A stretch of DNA of 64,000 nucleotides from positions 1,238,001 to 1,302,000 of the forward strand of contig JAQFVV010012435.1 in NCBI GenBank assembly GCA_028023455.1, given 5' to 3'. A program made the position numbers and the translations under genes. Under the pieces are notes generated by a model. It searched no databases. It worked only from the letters and a program-made list of their open reading frames with translations, and was not told the DNA's origin. The stretch is from Epiperipatus broadwayi. Lineage: Eukaryota; Onychophora; Udeonychophora; Euonychophora; Peripatidae. Of the stretch, positions 22,263 through 32,949 are shown piece by piece (position 1 is the first letter of the stretch; the number at the start of each line of letters is the position of its first letter).

Positions 22263-22929
22263 TTTATTGTTAATGTGAAAAATTACATTGGCGCCCAAAT
22301 AGCTTTAACCATACATACATTTATAATAGTTTTGATTCACTTTTTGAAAATCATCAAGAGTAATAAATACACATCCTATATATTTTTAAATAAACATTTG
22401 TTGCCATAGCAATGTAAACAAATACAGAATCCAGTTTTAATGGACATATATATATACATTATATAAATATAGAAGTATTTAATCGAATTTAAAAAGGCAT
22501 TTATATAGTAAATATAAAAAGTGGAATAGTTTTGTGATTTCATCTTTTGTCAATAGAAATGTTTTTTTTTTTTTAAATTGAGAAGAAAAATTATTTTAAT
22601 ACATGGTATAAATATATATACAAAACTTAATTCCGCCATCATGGTTTTCTAAGCTTCCTAAATATTCCAGACTAAAAGAACATACAATAAAAAAAATCAA
22701 CAGTACATTTCTTATTCTGTCATTATAAGTTTCCGATATTTTTAAAGCATCTACCTGTTACTGCTAGCAAATATTAAATATAATCGAGATAAATTTTGAC
22801 ATGTACAATATTAGATTTGTGTTATCTATATAGTCTTTAATAATTTTTCTCTCCCCTCCATTATCAAATGTAAATATCTAATAATAATCACAGCAACAAC
22901 ACCAATACTACCACCAACAATTAACTTTT

Positions 22930-23032
22930 TTTTTTATGTGTCAAAGCATCGGCCGGGAAGGAACCCGCAGACCCGGGACAACTACTTGTAAGGCAGCTGC
23001 GCTGACCACTCGGCCACCAACGCTTGACTAAT
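22930..23032 (-). repeat. SINE family B copy
   Basis: The complement reads GTCAAGCGTTGGTGGCCGAG-TGGTCAGCGCAGCTGCC, an anticodon-like arm, and ends GCATCGGCCGGG inverted before a T tract (the A tail). Possible short target duplications of the AATTAAY type flank it. The A box TGGCCGAGTGG fits TRGYNNANNGG. Confidence 0.75.
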
Positions 23033-23834
23033 TAATTTTTATTTCTATTAGTTATATATTTCTAATATTTTCTTTATATTAAAATATTGTGGTTCAGCAA
23101 AAAATTCTATGTAATAGTAGTAAAAAACAAATAATACAACTTAATAATTTTTCCCTTCATTTTCATGTAGATGCATGACATCTTAGTTAAAAATTTGTTT
23201 TTTAGTTTCGTAAAATTTAATAATTAAATTTCATTAATTTTTTTTTTTTTTAAAAAAGAACTATAGTAAATGTTTTTAGCAAAATTAGTAAAGTTTTTTT
23301 TACTTACTGTTTTCTAAAAAAAAAAAAAAAAGAAATCTTCAAATTAAGTAGAAAAATTAATAAACTAATAGAAACACGACACTTATTTGTTAGAGTTGTT
23401 AATGTTGAGATTTTAAATATTTTTTTATTTATTTAAATTTATATATTATATTGTATAGTTATAATTTTAATGTGTCTATGTTCAAACATAAATAAAAAAG
23501 TGTTTAGTAAATTGTAAATAATCAAGTTTGGCATTTTTGAAAATTTGTAGAGGGTCCTCTTTCTTGTATTTGCAAAATACCATTATTTTTAAACGCATTT
23601 TTTTTAATTATAAATTTCACACGAATTATTTTTGTCTTTGTGCGATGGCTCTAAATTTGAAATGATAAAATAAATTGTGTTGTATTGTAAACACAGTTCT
23701 GTTTTTACATCCAATTTTTACCCTTAAAATCATACAGGTACCGAATTCCAGAGATTAAAGATCAAATACGAGAGCGATACCTAATCAGTAGTTAGTGACT
23801 ACAATTCAGAGAGCGAATTAATTAATTAGTAGTA

Positions 23835-23856
23835 AATGGCGGGGGGGGGGGGGCAG
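23835..23856 (+). repeat. Poly-G tract
   Basis: Fourteen or so consecutive G residues follow 'AAATGGC', striking in a sequence this AT-rich. Similar G or C runs are at 30605, 31670, 36168, 61898 and 62041. Confidence 0.9.
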
Positions 23857-23924
23857 AAATAGAAATAAAATTTGATGTCTTTGTTTTTTTGTTTTATTAT
23901 TTAAAGTTAAGATTTGAAATACCA

Positions 23925-24290
23925 GGCACTCTTATACCTGGAGCCTAATTGTAAATATAGGGAATTTGAATTCAAGACTTTCAAGCTATTTCAACCATCT
24001 ACACTATCTCATACTATTTATACACATGACCACATACATGCAGAAAAGATAATCATCAATATCCGTATTTCGTGCTGAACCAGCACTTATCAGTTGATCC
24101 AGATTATCATCTCCCATACATATATGCAATCAGTGCTCAGTTTATATTAAGATAGCAAATCCTTATACTTCAATGGACAGGTTTCAATTTACTCCAACAT
24201 TCAATTCTTCAGCCATCCATACCATTGAAAATCTGATAGAATTTCCAAATCTCATGCTGATGCCAATATTGTTATATATATATAAACAGC
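23925..24290 (-). repeat. Family Y copy 1 (hammerhead SINE-like repeat)
   Basis: On the minus strand the copy contains a hammerhead-like fold (24056-24097) and, further 3' of it, a B-box-like segment (complement of GAATTTGAATTC, about 23961-23972). The ribozyme core reads CUGAUAA instead of CUGAUGA, so the essential G8 is lost and cleavage is unlikely. Stem II (GTGCT/AGCAC) is perfect, and stem I reads UCAA/UUGA where other copies have CCAA/UUGG, a paired change. Confidence 0.7.
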
Positions 24291-24814
24291 TTTTAACCAA
24301 ATATTTTGTGTAGTACACCGTATTGGATTTTTACCTTTATTTTGATGCCAACAGATGTCAAGGTTTAACAGATGATTATTTTGATGTGTAATAAGAAAAT
24401 AAATCAGATATGGTAAAATCTTAGCCAAGATTATGGTAAGAGATACATCCTCCTACACTGGATATGTCATAAGCATCATTAATTCTTGAAAATAATGAAA
24501 CACAATCATTAATGGAGCTGAATGGACTTCTATGATATTGCTGTTTTTGTTACTGCTATTTATATAGTAATTCTCAGGCTTTCCAAATTACAAAAAAAAA
24601 GGAATACTATTTTTCTAAACTTATATTAATATTGGGTCAATATTCTTTGGGTTACTAAACCATATCCTTCACTTGTCTTCAGGCGGAGAATTTAAACTTA
24701 CAAAATAATTAACTACACGGATTAGTGTTACATAATAAGGTACTTACAGCATTTAATATAGTATGTATTATGTTTTAATCCCATTGAGAAATGATAACTT
24801 ATTCACTGCCCTCC

Positions 24815-24935
24815 ATGATGTAATGGAGTGGTAGAATGGCAGGCTGGAAAATCCATGAATTGCAGCTTTTAATTATATTACTTCCTATGCTTGAATCTCT
24901 TATGAATTCCTAAACAATAAACCATTCTGTTATTA
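24815..24935 (+). repeat. SINE family D copy
   Basis: 'GGAGTGGTAGAATGGCAGGCTGG' provides the A-box-like head and 'CTTATGAATTCCTAAACAATAAACC' the typical 3' end. The B box is degraded. Confidence 0.5.
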
Positions 24936-24995
24936 TTATTGCTTATTTATTTATGAAAATTAACTTCACATGTATATTTTTGAAACCAATTCAGT

Positions 24996-25160
24996 AGCCA
25001 TTTTTTGACACAGTAGTGCCACCTATAATCAATAGGTGCTACATGTTGTACACTGTAATCTCTACCCAGTGTCTTTCCTCCCAATAGCTCTAATACTAGT
25101 TTGTAGCTTATGTTTTTTATCAGCGAGGTGGATGCTTTGGATCTGGGGGCAGTGCACCTG
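24996..25160 (+). repeat. Family X diverged copy
   Basis: 'ACACAGTAGTGCCACC', 'CTAATACTAGTTTGTAGCTTATG', 'TCAGCGAGGTGGATGCTTTGGATCTG' and 'CAGTGCACCTGGGTC' follow the X order with many changes. It is older than the other copies. Confidence 0.5.
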
Positions 25161-26199
25161 GGTCAGCGTAAGAAAAAATGATCACGATATTTTCTAATTA
25201 AGATATACGTAAATAAATATATTTAGATTTCGTATCATAGTCACCAATACTTTTCTGTTATATTCACTTTCTGGAGGAATGGAGGGGGGGTGAGTTTAGG
25301 CTGGAAAAAACTTTTTTTTTTTTTAGATTTCTAGTCGGTTTACTTGGTAGTTCAAGATATAATCTGTCCAGTGAGTTATTCATTAAATAAGTATCTAGCT
25401 ATTTTTAGTAAATGATAAACAGCAAAATAAAGCATTAAATTCCTTTTATCTGGTAATTACTTCATTTGATAACATTTTATACTTGGCTTATTTCTTTTTT
25501 GGGGATTCACTAATGTATTGCCAGCACAGACGTATTTCAAGACTTTACATTTTTTTTATTACGTTTTATCACATATATTTCGACCTATTGGCTACTATTC
25601 TTTTTGATATATATATATAGTTGAAAACTTTTTGATAGCTATTTAAAGAATAGTTTGGGAGCACATACAAACATCTTTTAGTTTTATAATAAATGTCTTC
25701 TGTAGTAAAAATCATATAATAAGTTTCTTTGAGATGCTGTGACATTTTATCTCCAAATGATGGGTTAATCATAACAGTTGCTGTCTGTACATACAGGGAT
25801 TTTTTTTTTTTACTTTGCTGCATATTGATTCAATTAATTAGCTCTCAAATCTGCCATTCTACCACTGACTAAATCGTATAGGGTACTACTAGTTTAAATC
25901 AGTTCTTTTATTACTATAATCGAGCACTACTATGTTCCTTTTTGTTGATGAATCTATTTGCACCCTGTATAGTTAGCACAGTGATAAATAAAGTGGTGGG
26001 TTGAAATGACAACATCTGTATCAAATTGTCTGATAATTATACTGTTTCTGCTTAGATCAGTAAAGTTTGAACTAGAATCAATTTATCCTGATAGATAATC
26101 CTAAACAATTACGAAAGAATAGTATTTCTGTAATGTAATTTCATCTGTAGTAATTTGCTATTTATATATACTGAACCATGATATAATGATTGATTCTAA

Positions 26200-26857
26200 T
26201 GAGTTAGAAGAAGTTAAGAATTACAAATAGCTTAGTCAGATTATTACCTCGCGTTGAAACATAATGGATGAAATTAATCATAGAATAAACTTGGTTGGAG
26301 TACTTTTGGTGGAAATAACTTAACATTAAAAGGAAGTATGTCCATGGGTTTGAAAAGGAAGGTTTTTAATAATTGCATTTTACCAGTTCTTACTTATGAA
26401 TCTGAAACTTGGATATTGAATAGAAGAGCAATACAGTTCTTACTTATGAATCTGAAACTTGGATATTTAATAGAAGAGCAATACAGAATTTTCAGACCAC
26501 TTGAAGAAATATGGGGAAATGCATGTTAGGAATAACAAGAAGAAATCGAAAATGCAATAAATGGGTAAAAGAACAAACAGGTATTACTGACATTGTTGAA
26601 ATAATTAAAAAGATTGAAATGGAGTTGGGTTGGACACATTGCTAGAAGAGATGATAGTAAATGAACAATTGAAATCTTAAATGGGATTCCAAGAGATTGT
26701 AAAAGACCCAGAAAGGGACCACATGTGAGATGGATGGATGAAATACGAGTATGCTGGGGTAATGTGAAGAAGAGAGGCTAGAGATTGGAGTTTGATTGAA
26801 CATGGAAAGACCTTCATCCTGTAATGGATTAATAATGGTTGATGATGATGATATAAA
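26200..26857 (+). pseudogene. RTE-like LINE reverse-transcriptase C-terminus
   Basis: The protein, when intact, is an endonuclease-reverse transcriptase. Readable blocks: MDEINHRINL (about 26265), SMGLKRKVFNNCILPVLTY (26338-26397), ESETWILNRR, then after a frameshift WVGHIARRDD (about 26628-26656) and RPRKGPHVRWMDEIR (about 26707-26750), ending in a (GAT)n-like 3' end at about 26840. This order is typical of RTE-type ORF2. A ~50-bp tandem duplication (about 26382-26431 and 26434-26483, 'CAGTTCTTACTTATGAATCT') sits in the middle. Stops and frameshifts show it is dead. Confidence 0.75.
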
Positions 26858-26980
26858 GATATGTGTAAAAGATTGGGGTTTGGTCCAATTGATGAGTTCT
26901 GGTTCAGCATGAAAGGTGCATCTTAGGGAATCTTTTTTTTTTACATGTCTTTGGTCATATGATTGCAATTACATCTCTCT
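26858..26980 (+). repeat. Family Y fragment 8 fused to RTE 3' end
   Basis: Immediately after the RTE (GAT)n end, the sequence matches Y: 'GGTCCAATTGATGAGTTCTGG', 'TTCAGCATGAAAGG' and a tail near 26950 resembling 'CATATATGCTGGTCATGCAT' of the copy at 31.2 kb. The ribozyme core is damaged: UUGAUGA instead of CUGAUGA, and stem III is lost. The junction may be a chimeric insertion or a chance neighbour. Confidence 0.5.
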
Positions 26981-27099
26981 ACAAGGTGTTAAAAGTGGAC
27001 AGAAACCAGTCTTTACCTTGTGTGAGAATTACATTACAGAAATAGTATTCATTATTGAATAATCTCTTGTCTAATGAATGACTATTAAAAATTTATTAA

Positions 27100-27660
27100 T
27101 TAAGAAAGGACTCTCAATTTGAAGTGGACAAATCATGCTAAGGTGATGTTCAAGTGTAGAAAGGGAAGTAATTGTTACTCTAGACACCATATGATGTTTC
27201 ATCACTATAAATGAGAAATTGGTGTCTTTAGTTTTCAGATCTACTACTCTATTATTGTTACAAACCACACAGAACAACAAAATAATCAAATAGTTTGTCA
27301 CTCAAGATATCATATGATGTTTGAGCATGGAAGTAATAGATTTAGGTGCAAATCCATAGTTATTTAGTTCTAGAGTTTGCCACTCTATTTCTGCATTAAC
27401 CATACAGATTGATTAAATAATTATTTGGTGGTATCAAATAATCTGTTGTCTAATCTTGCTTAATTTATGCATAAGAACTGATAGTATTGATTTTCTTTAT
27501 GTTTGTAATTCAAAATTTGCAAACGAAAAGTTTTTATTTTTTCTTGATGATATAAAACCAACTGAATGAAGTTCTCCAGAATCGTAGCTTTCACAGATAA
27601 ATAATGAGTCATTATTAGGTAGGAAAAATAGTCACAATCTTTCACTTTTTTTTCATTAGG
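27100..27660. other. Spacer with weak internal repeats
   Basis: 'CACCATATGATGTTTCATCAC' (about 27186) is partly repeated as 'ATCATATGATGTTTGAGCAT' (about 27308), and 'AATCTCTTGTCTAATGAATG' (27060) as 'AATCTGTTGTCTAAT' (27439) and again at 58008-58030. It may be a decayed SINE dimer. Nothing codes here. Confidence 0.3.
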
Positions 27661-27689
27661 AGGGAGAGGAGTGATTTTTAGTGTCAACA

Positions 27690-28095
27690 GTTTTAGAAGG
27701 TATTTGAACTCAGACTTTCTACTTCCCCACAGCTATCCACTCCATCTTATAGAACCGATACCCATAATCACATACATGTGAAAAAGACAAATGATGTCCA
27801 ATATACATATTTCGTGCTGAACCAGCACTCATCAGTTGGTCCAGATCATCATTTCCTACACACATATATAATTAGTGCTCAGTTTATATTAAGAACAAAT
27901 CTTCAAATTTTAATAGACAGGCTTCAATATTCTCCATTCTCCAACTCTTCAGCCATTCATATCATTGATAATCTGGTGATGAAACGCTCTAAGTCTTTGT
28001 AGATTCCTAAATTATTGTTGGCTTTAAGTCATTCTGACCCATCGCACACAAGACCTTAATTTGTCCATTTAAACACACAAGAGGGATGGGCAGAA
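27690..28095 (-). repeat. Family Y copy 2, ribozyme core intact
   Basis: The whole repeat is recognisable on the minus strand: body with 'CACTCTTAATATAAACTGAG'-like sequence, the hammerhead at 27798-27839, then an A-box-like 'GATGGAGTGGATAGC' and a B-box-like GAGTTCAAATACC (complement of 27699-27711). The Pol III-like signals therefore lie within 130 nt downstream of the predicted self-cleavage site. The short frame at 27778-28002 is antisense chance. Confidence 0.75.
27798..27839 (-). ncRNA. Hammerhead ribozyme, type I (intact core)
   Basis: Read 5' to 3' on the minus strand: stem I strand CCAA (27839-27836), CUGAUGA (27835-27829), stem II GUGCU-GGUUC-AGCAC (27828-27814, five perfect pairs), GAAA (27813-27810), a three-pair stem III AUA/UAU around UG, cleavage residue A (27802, triplet AUA), and stem I return strand UUGG (27801-27798). 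All invariant core residues C3, U4, G5, A6, G8, A9, G12, A13, A14 and the A15.1-U16.1 pair are present. The very short stem III is typical of PLE and retrozyme hammerheads, which may act as dimers. An A at site 17 is allowed but less usual than C. Confidence 0.75.
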
Positions 28096-28109
28096 TTCAG
28101 GCTAAATAT

Positions 28110-29320
28110 GTAATATTTAAATATTAACACACGATTTTTAATTTTTTTTATTATCTGTAGTAAATAAGTGTAAAATTAAATTATAATCGTATATATAACT
28201 TTTTTTCTTCCTGCAATCAATTCATGGAAAAACAAAACAAAAACAACAACAAACTAATAGAAGCATTAACCTGCGATTTTCCTCTTCTCAATTTAATTAA
28301 TATTTGCTATATAAATCTGGTATCTGGGTGTATTATTTTGAAAATCATACTGAGTTAATTCTGACAAAAATAAACACTATGAAAAATTCCTGTCTTTTAT
28401 TGGTTGGCACATTGACCTGCATTAAAAAAAAAAAAATTACATTCCAAACATGTCAAAGACTAGAATTAATTATTATCGTATAATTAATGTCTTAATATCA
28501 CTATTTGTTGTTTAATTACAGATTTGTATATATGTTTCTAGAAAAATACTTTGATTCGTGCACGTAGATAATCTTGCTTTGGACTTGTCTTTAATTTGCT
28601 TTTTGTCACGTGTTTTAAAATAAAAATGTTTTTTATATAATAATCTATATATGTTTTATGGGTATATATATGTGTATTCAGGAATGTGTACTCACAAATT
28701 ACTTTAATTCCACAATATCTACTGTGACGATTTTAGTATAGATAATCATATAGTGAATTGTTGGTATGTCCTGTAACATTTGATAGTCTAAACTATGAAT
28801 TGAACTTAACAATTCCATTAGTTTGACACAAATTGGAGATTATTATTTTTACTTTATTTAGTTGAAAATTGGTCAGGGAAATTTTGTTCTTGAATGAACT
28901 AATCTATCGTTAAAACAAGAACAGCTCTCTGATCTTTTGCCTATATATATATAGTAAGCAAAGTGATTTCCAGTTAGTGGTAAATTGAAATTTCCATAAC
29001 CAGACTGGTTTCTGGTCTTTATCAGTATTTGGGCCAGGGATTCCAACTATGACTTTTCGGGCCTCATGGATAAACTGTTACAAGTATCTTGGAATGACTG
29101 CTTCTGCCACTCCCAATATAACTTTCGACTGTATTATTTTGGATTGGATATAAAAATTACTTTCGCAAAGAGAAAAAGAAACAATTTGGGTTATTATTAA
29201 TACCTTTGAATTACTGTCATACCATGGTTGTGAACAGTGACGTAATTTTTTAATACTATATGAATTTGATTCAAAACATGCTTCCACCATACTTACAAAA
29301 GATGTCAGTAAAAGAAATGT
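28110..29320. other. AT-rich stretch, nothing recognised
   Basis: No domain or shared repeat is seen except a weak X-like 'CCAGACTGGTTTCTGGTC' near 29002. Short frames (29078-29323) carry no motif. Confidence 0.4.
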
Positions 29321-29326
29321 CATTCT

Positions 29327-29451
29327 AAAAGAAGCAGTCTTGCATTGGTGGTCGAGAAGTCAGTGCGACTGCCTTGTACTTGCAGTTGCCCGGGTTGCGG
29401 GTTTGCGTCCCGGCCGATGCTATGACACTTAAAAAAAAAAGAAGCAGTTTT
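29327..29451 (+). repeat. SINE family B copy with TSD
   Basis: The target duplication AAAAGAAGCAGTYTT is at 29327-29341 and 29437-29451. The head GCATTGGTGGTCGAGAAGTCAG, the B-box region GCGGGTTTGCGTCCCGGCC and TATGACACTT plus an A run complete the element. The TSD and A tail show it arrived by LINE-type retroposition. Confidence 0.85.
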
Positions 29452-29854
29452 AAAACTTTCTATGACTAATTAGAATAAATATATGCTTGATTTTATAACT
29501 TTTATGGAAAAAAGATAATATATAAGTATTTGGTTTTGACATTTTTTATGAAAAAAATTTATAAAATGTTATAAATATGAATATTTATATATAGATAAGA
29601 TGTAAAAACAGTATCAACTTTCTCCATACAATAGTAAGCTTAGAAAGTGGTGGTGATATGAGGTTTTAATCATTTAATACCAGTTCTAGCCCAAGATTGT
29701 TGATAACTATGGATATTAAAAAAACAAAAAGACCAATATATACATACTGAACTGGGTTCAGATCTGTATGACTATAAAGTGAGTTAGTTTGGAATGAATA
29801 CATTATTGTGTTTTCAGTTTGGGTTTGTAACCTTATGGTTAATAAAAATGGCAA

Positions 29855-30118
29855 AAGTTGACTGCTGGAGGGCTATTAGGTCCGAAGATCTTGGTGCATT
29901 ACTCTCAAATTCAAATCTCTTCACTGTTGAATCTAGAAACTAGTCTGAGGATATTGGATGAGTGGGCACTAGATAAGGATTTTGAGGCACAACTTATCTA
30001 GCATCCATTGATTACCATGGCTTGCATTAATTGGCATTTTTGTATGGAGAAAGTTTTTCCTGTTTTGATAGATTATGTAAGCGTAGGAAATGTTGATCAT
30101 GTGAAGTTTTAGTGGTTA
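29855..30118 (-). repeat. Family X single copy, full unit
   Basis: It starts 'GACTGCTGGAGGGCTATTAGG' and runs through 'CTAGAAACTAGTCTGAGGAT', 'GGATGAGTGGGCACTAGAT', 'GCATCCATTGATTACC' to the arm 'GATCATGTGAAGTTTTAGTGG'. It helps define the unit length at roughly 260 bp. Confidence 0.65.
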
Positions 30119-30149
30119 TATAAAATGCAATTATTAAAGGCAGCAATGC

Positions 30150-30300
30150 ATCCTATGTTTCCATGATCACTCGGCATTGAGAATAAGGAATGAGGACTTC
30201 TATGTTTGATTTTGTTTTGCTCTCAGTTAAGAATTGCTAAATTCCCATTTATTGACAACATTAAATATTTGAAAGGATTGGCACATAGAGTAGCTACATG
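30150..30300 (-). repeat. SINE family C fragment
   Basis: 'CTCAGTTAAGAATTGCTAAATTCCCATTTATTGACAAC' is the family body as seen at 63600-63650. The head is missing. Confidence 0.35.
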
Positions 30301-30454
30301 AAAGCTTGTTGAAAACATTGAATCCAGCTATAGGATTATCATTGTATAAGTATTTTTTTTAAAGAAAGAACATTATTTTATGAATTCTTTATTCCATAAA
30401 TGTTTTTGAGTCACTGTTAATTTAATCTTTAATTTTTATTTACATTATATTTAA

Positions 30455-31335
30455 TTGTGATTGAAGGGGATTTGAACACAGACTTTCAAGTTCCCTTCAA
30501 CTCACTCCATCTTAAATAACCATTACACATGACTACATATATGTGAAAAATATAAATGATCTCCAATATATGTATTCATGCTGAACCAACACTCATCAGT
30601 TGGTCCAGACCTCCCCCCCCCATATATATATATATATAATCAGTGCTCAGTTTATATTAAGATAGCAAATCTTCAAACATTTAAATAAACAGGCTTCACT
30701 CTTCTCCACCCTCCAACTCTTCAGCCATCCCTATTATTGAAAATCTGATGATGGAATGGCCAAAGCCCTTGATGATGCCAATATTGCTGTTACACCCATG
30801 TTGACTTTAAGTCAATCTGACCTCTTATATGTAGGACCTTAATATGTCCATTTAAATATACAGAAGAGGAATGGGGGAAATTTGAATACAAGTATATTGA
30901 AATATACTGAACCTTAGATGTAATTCTGTGTATTTAAATGAAAATGTTAAGATCCTACATATGAGGAATCAGATTGACTTAGGGTCAACCAGGGTATGAC
31001 AACAATATTGGCATCAACAAGGGCTTTGATAATTCCATCATCAGATTTTCAATAACATGGATGACAGAAAAGTTGGAGGATGTAGAAGAGTGAAGCCTGT
31101 TTATTAAAAATTTGAAGATTTGCTATCGTAATATAAACTGAGTACTGATTATATATATGTGCGGGAGATGATCTGGACTAACTGGTGAGTTCTGGTTCAT
31201 CATGAAATACGTATATTGGAGATCATTTATCTTTTTCACATATATGCTGGTCATGCATATTGGTTATTTGATATGAAGTGGATAGCTAAAGGGAGCTTGA
31301 AAGTCTGGGTTCAAATCCTCTTTAATTATACCTAA
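30455..31335. repeat. Family Y head-to-head palindrome (copies 3 and 4)
   Basis: Two nearly full Y copies are arranged as an inverted repeat about 880 bp long, with the centre near 30905. B-box-like segments sit at both outer ends (complement at about 30467-30478; GGGTTCAAATCC at 31307-31318). The left ribozyme (minus, 30570-30612) keeps CUGAUGA but lost one A of GAAA. The right ribozyme (plus, about 31175-31217) reads CUGGUGA and has a broken stem II. Both are probably inactive. The transcript could fold into a very long hairpin. Confidence 0.75.
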
Positions 31336-31849
31336 GATTCAGTATATTTCAATATCATTGTATTTAAAAATTATAGATTTAATTGAAGTTTTTGTTTCAC
31401 ATATATATATTCTACACCAGGCTATGATAATCATATTTTAAACTATACATATCCTGTCCCATATATATATATTTAGAAGTAACTTAATGTAAATTAAAAT
31501 AAACATTTTTCTTCTTTGATATCTTAAGTTTTAAAGGTAGAATACTCGCTTCATTATGTTATGTTATTAAACAGGAAAATTGATTACAACAGCAGACTTG
31601 TGGTTAAGTGAAGGAACTATAGCCTTGACATTTGAGAACTCTAAAGCAAGATAAAAGCAAAATGAGGCGCGGGGGGGGGGCACTTCAAAATAGACAAGTA
31701 TAACTTTGTTCAAAAGATATATAATGTTCAGTTTTAAAATTATTTTATTGTTAAATTTATATATATCATCCCCGCCTTCCAACATTTTTTTTTTTTTTTT
31801 TAAAATATCATCTTAAGTATATATATAGATTTAGAAAATTTAACCCTTG

Positions 31850-31990
31850 TGCGATTTGCATAGAAGTAAGAGTGGTAGCGTATCATACTCTGGATTATGG
31901 AATCCTAGGATCGATTCGAGTTCTAACACATTCGCACTCGAACTTTTTATGAACTCTCGAGCAATAAAGCCATTAGATAATTTTGTTTTT
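31850..31990 (+). repeat. SINE family D, best copy
   Basis: A-box-like GTGGTAGCGTA (about 31873) and a B-box-like GGATCGATTCG (31908-31918) precede 'CTCGAACTTTTTATGAACTC' and 'TCGAGCAATAAAGCCATT' at the 3' end. Other copies are at 24815, 35550 and 39545. Confidence 0.65.
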
Positions 31991-31994
31991 TAAT

Positions 31995-32200
31995 ATTTAA
32001 TAACTGATCTCAGCTAAACATTGGTCAGTAAATGGGTATCTAAGTAGTCATAGCTAAAAGTTAACACAAGGATTGAAAAACTCAGCTTTCACCACCTATC
32101 AATTGACAGTTCTGATGCGTATTCCCTTCTCCATTGTTTCTCTATGAAGCTTTGTTGAAGAGGTCATATCATCCGAAATGAATTATTTTATAACTCAAGT
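31995..32200 (-). repeat. SINE family C copy
   Basis: 'GCTAAACATTGGTCAGTAAA' with 'TGGGTATCTAAGTAGTCATAG' matches the body, followed by the 'CCATTGTTTCTCTATGAAGC' segment that corresponds to 'CAATGAAGAAGG' at 43836. It abuts the SINE-D copy. Confidence 0.4.
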
Positions 32201-32417
32201 AGAAATACCACGTGTGCTTGCAATTGCAGTACGTAGAGCACCGGTCAAAATTTGATTTATGACTACAGTAGACAAAATATATTACCAGAAAAAAAAAAAA
32301 ATTAAAAATAAAACACAAATCACTGATAAGCTACATGAAAATACTTGAAATGTGTAATATTAACTGTTTAATCTCAATATATAAAAAGGAACATTGTCTA
32401 AACAGTCTTGGGTGATA

Positions 32418-32535
32418 CTTTTTTTTTTTTCCATATGTCATAGCATCGGCCGGGAGGCGAACCCTCAACCGTCTGCAACCAACTACTTGCTTGCATGGCG
32501 GCTGCGATACCTCTCGGCTAACAACGCAAGACTAA
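32418..32535 (-). repeat. SINE family B variant with long variable arm
   Basis: The complement gives GCCGAGAGG (A-box part), GCCGCCATGCAAGCAAGTAG, then TTGCAGACGGTTG and a B-box-like region, GCCTCCCGGCCGATGC and TATGACATATGG. The extra TTGGTTGCAGACGG segment is shared only with 42998-43095, which defines a subfamily. Confidence 0.7.
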
Positions 32536-32949
32536 TTTAGAATGAAATGATAATTTTTACTGCTTTTATCATTTAACACTATTCTCTACTAAGAGTTATT
32601 TAATAAACTTTAATATGTCATAAAAATACTTAGCATAATAACCTAAGCAAGACACTATTTTGAATAGGAGCATTGAATATAATATAGTGCACTAAAATTG
32701 CTCCTAAAATATTTTAACAATAAAACAAGACTTTTACCTTAATACAACTCTATTACTTTATCTCAAACTGAAAGACAACCTCAAAGTGCAGTGGAAACAC
32801 ATCCACTTTTTTATATTTTTATTATGATCCCAGTTCATATCTTTACCCAGATAGGATTTAGTAATTTGTTTGCTTTCAGTTAAGCTCAGGCTCTGGATTT
32901 TTTGTCTTTTCAACTTGCTAGGCTATAGCCAATGTAGAAATCATATAGT

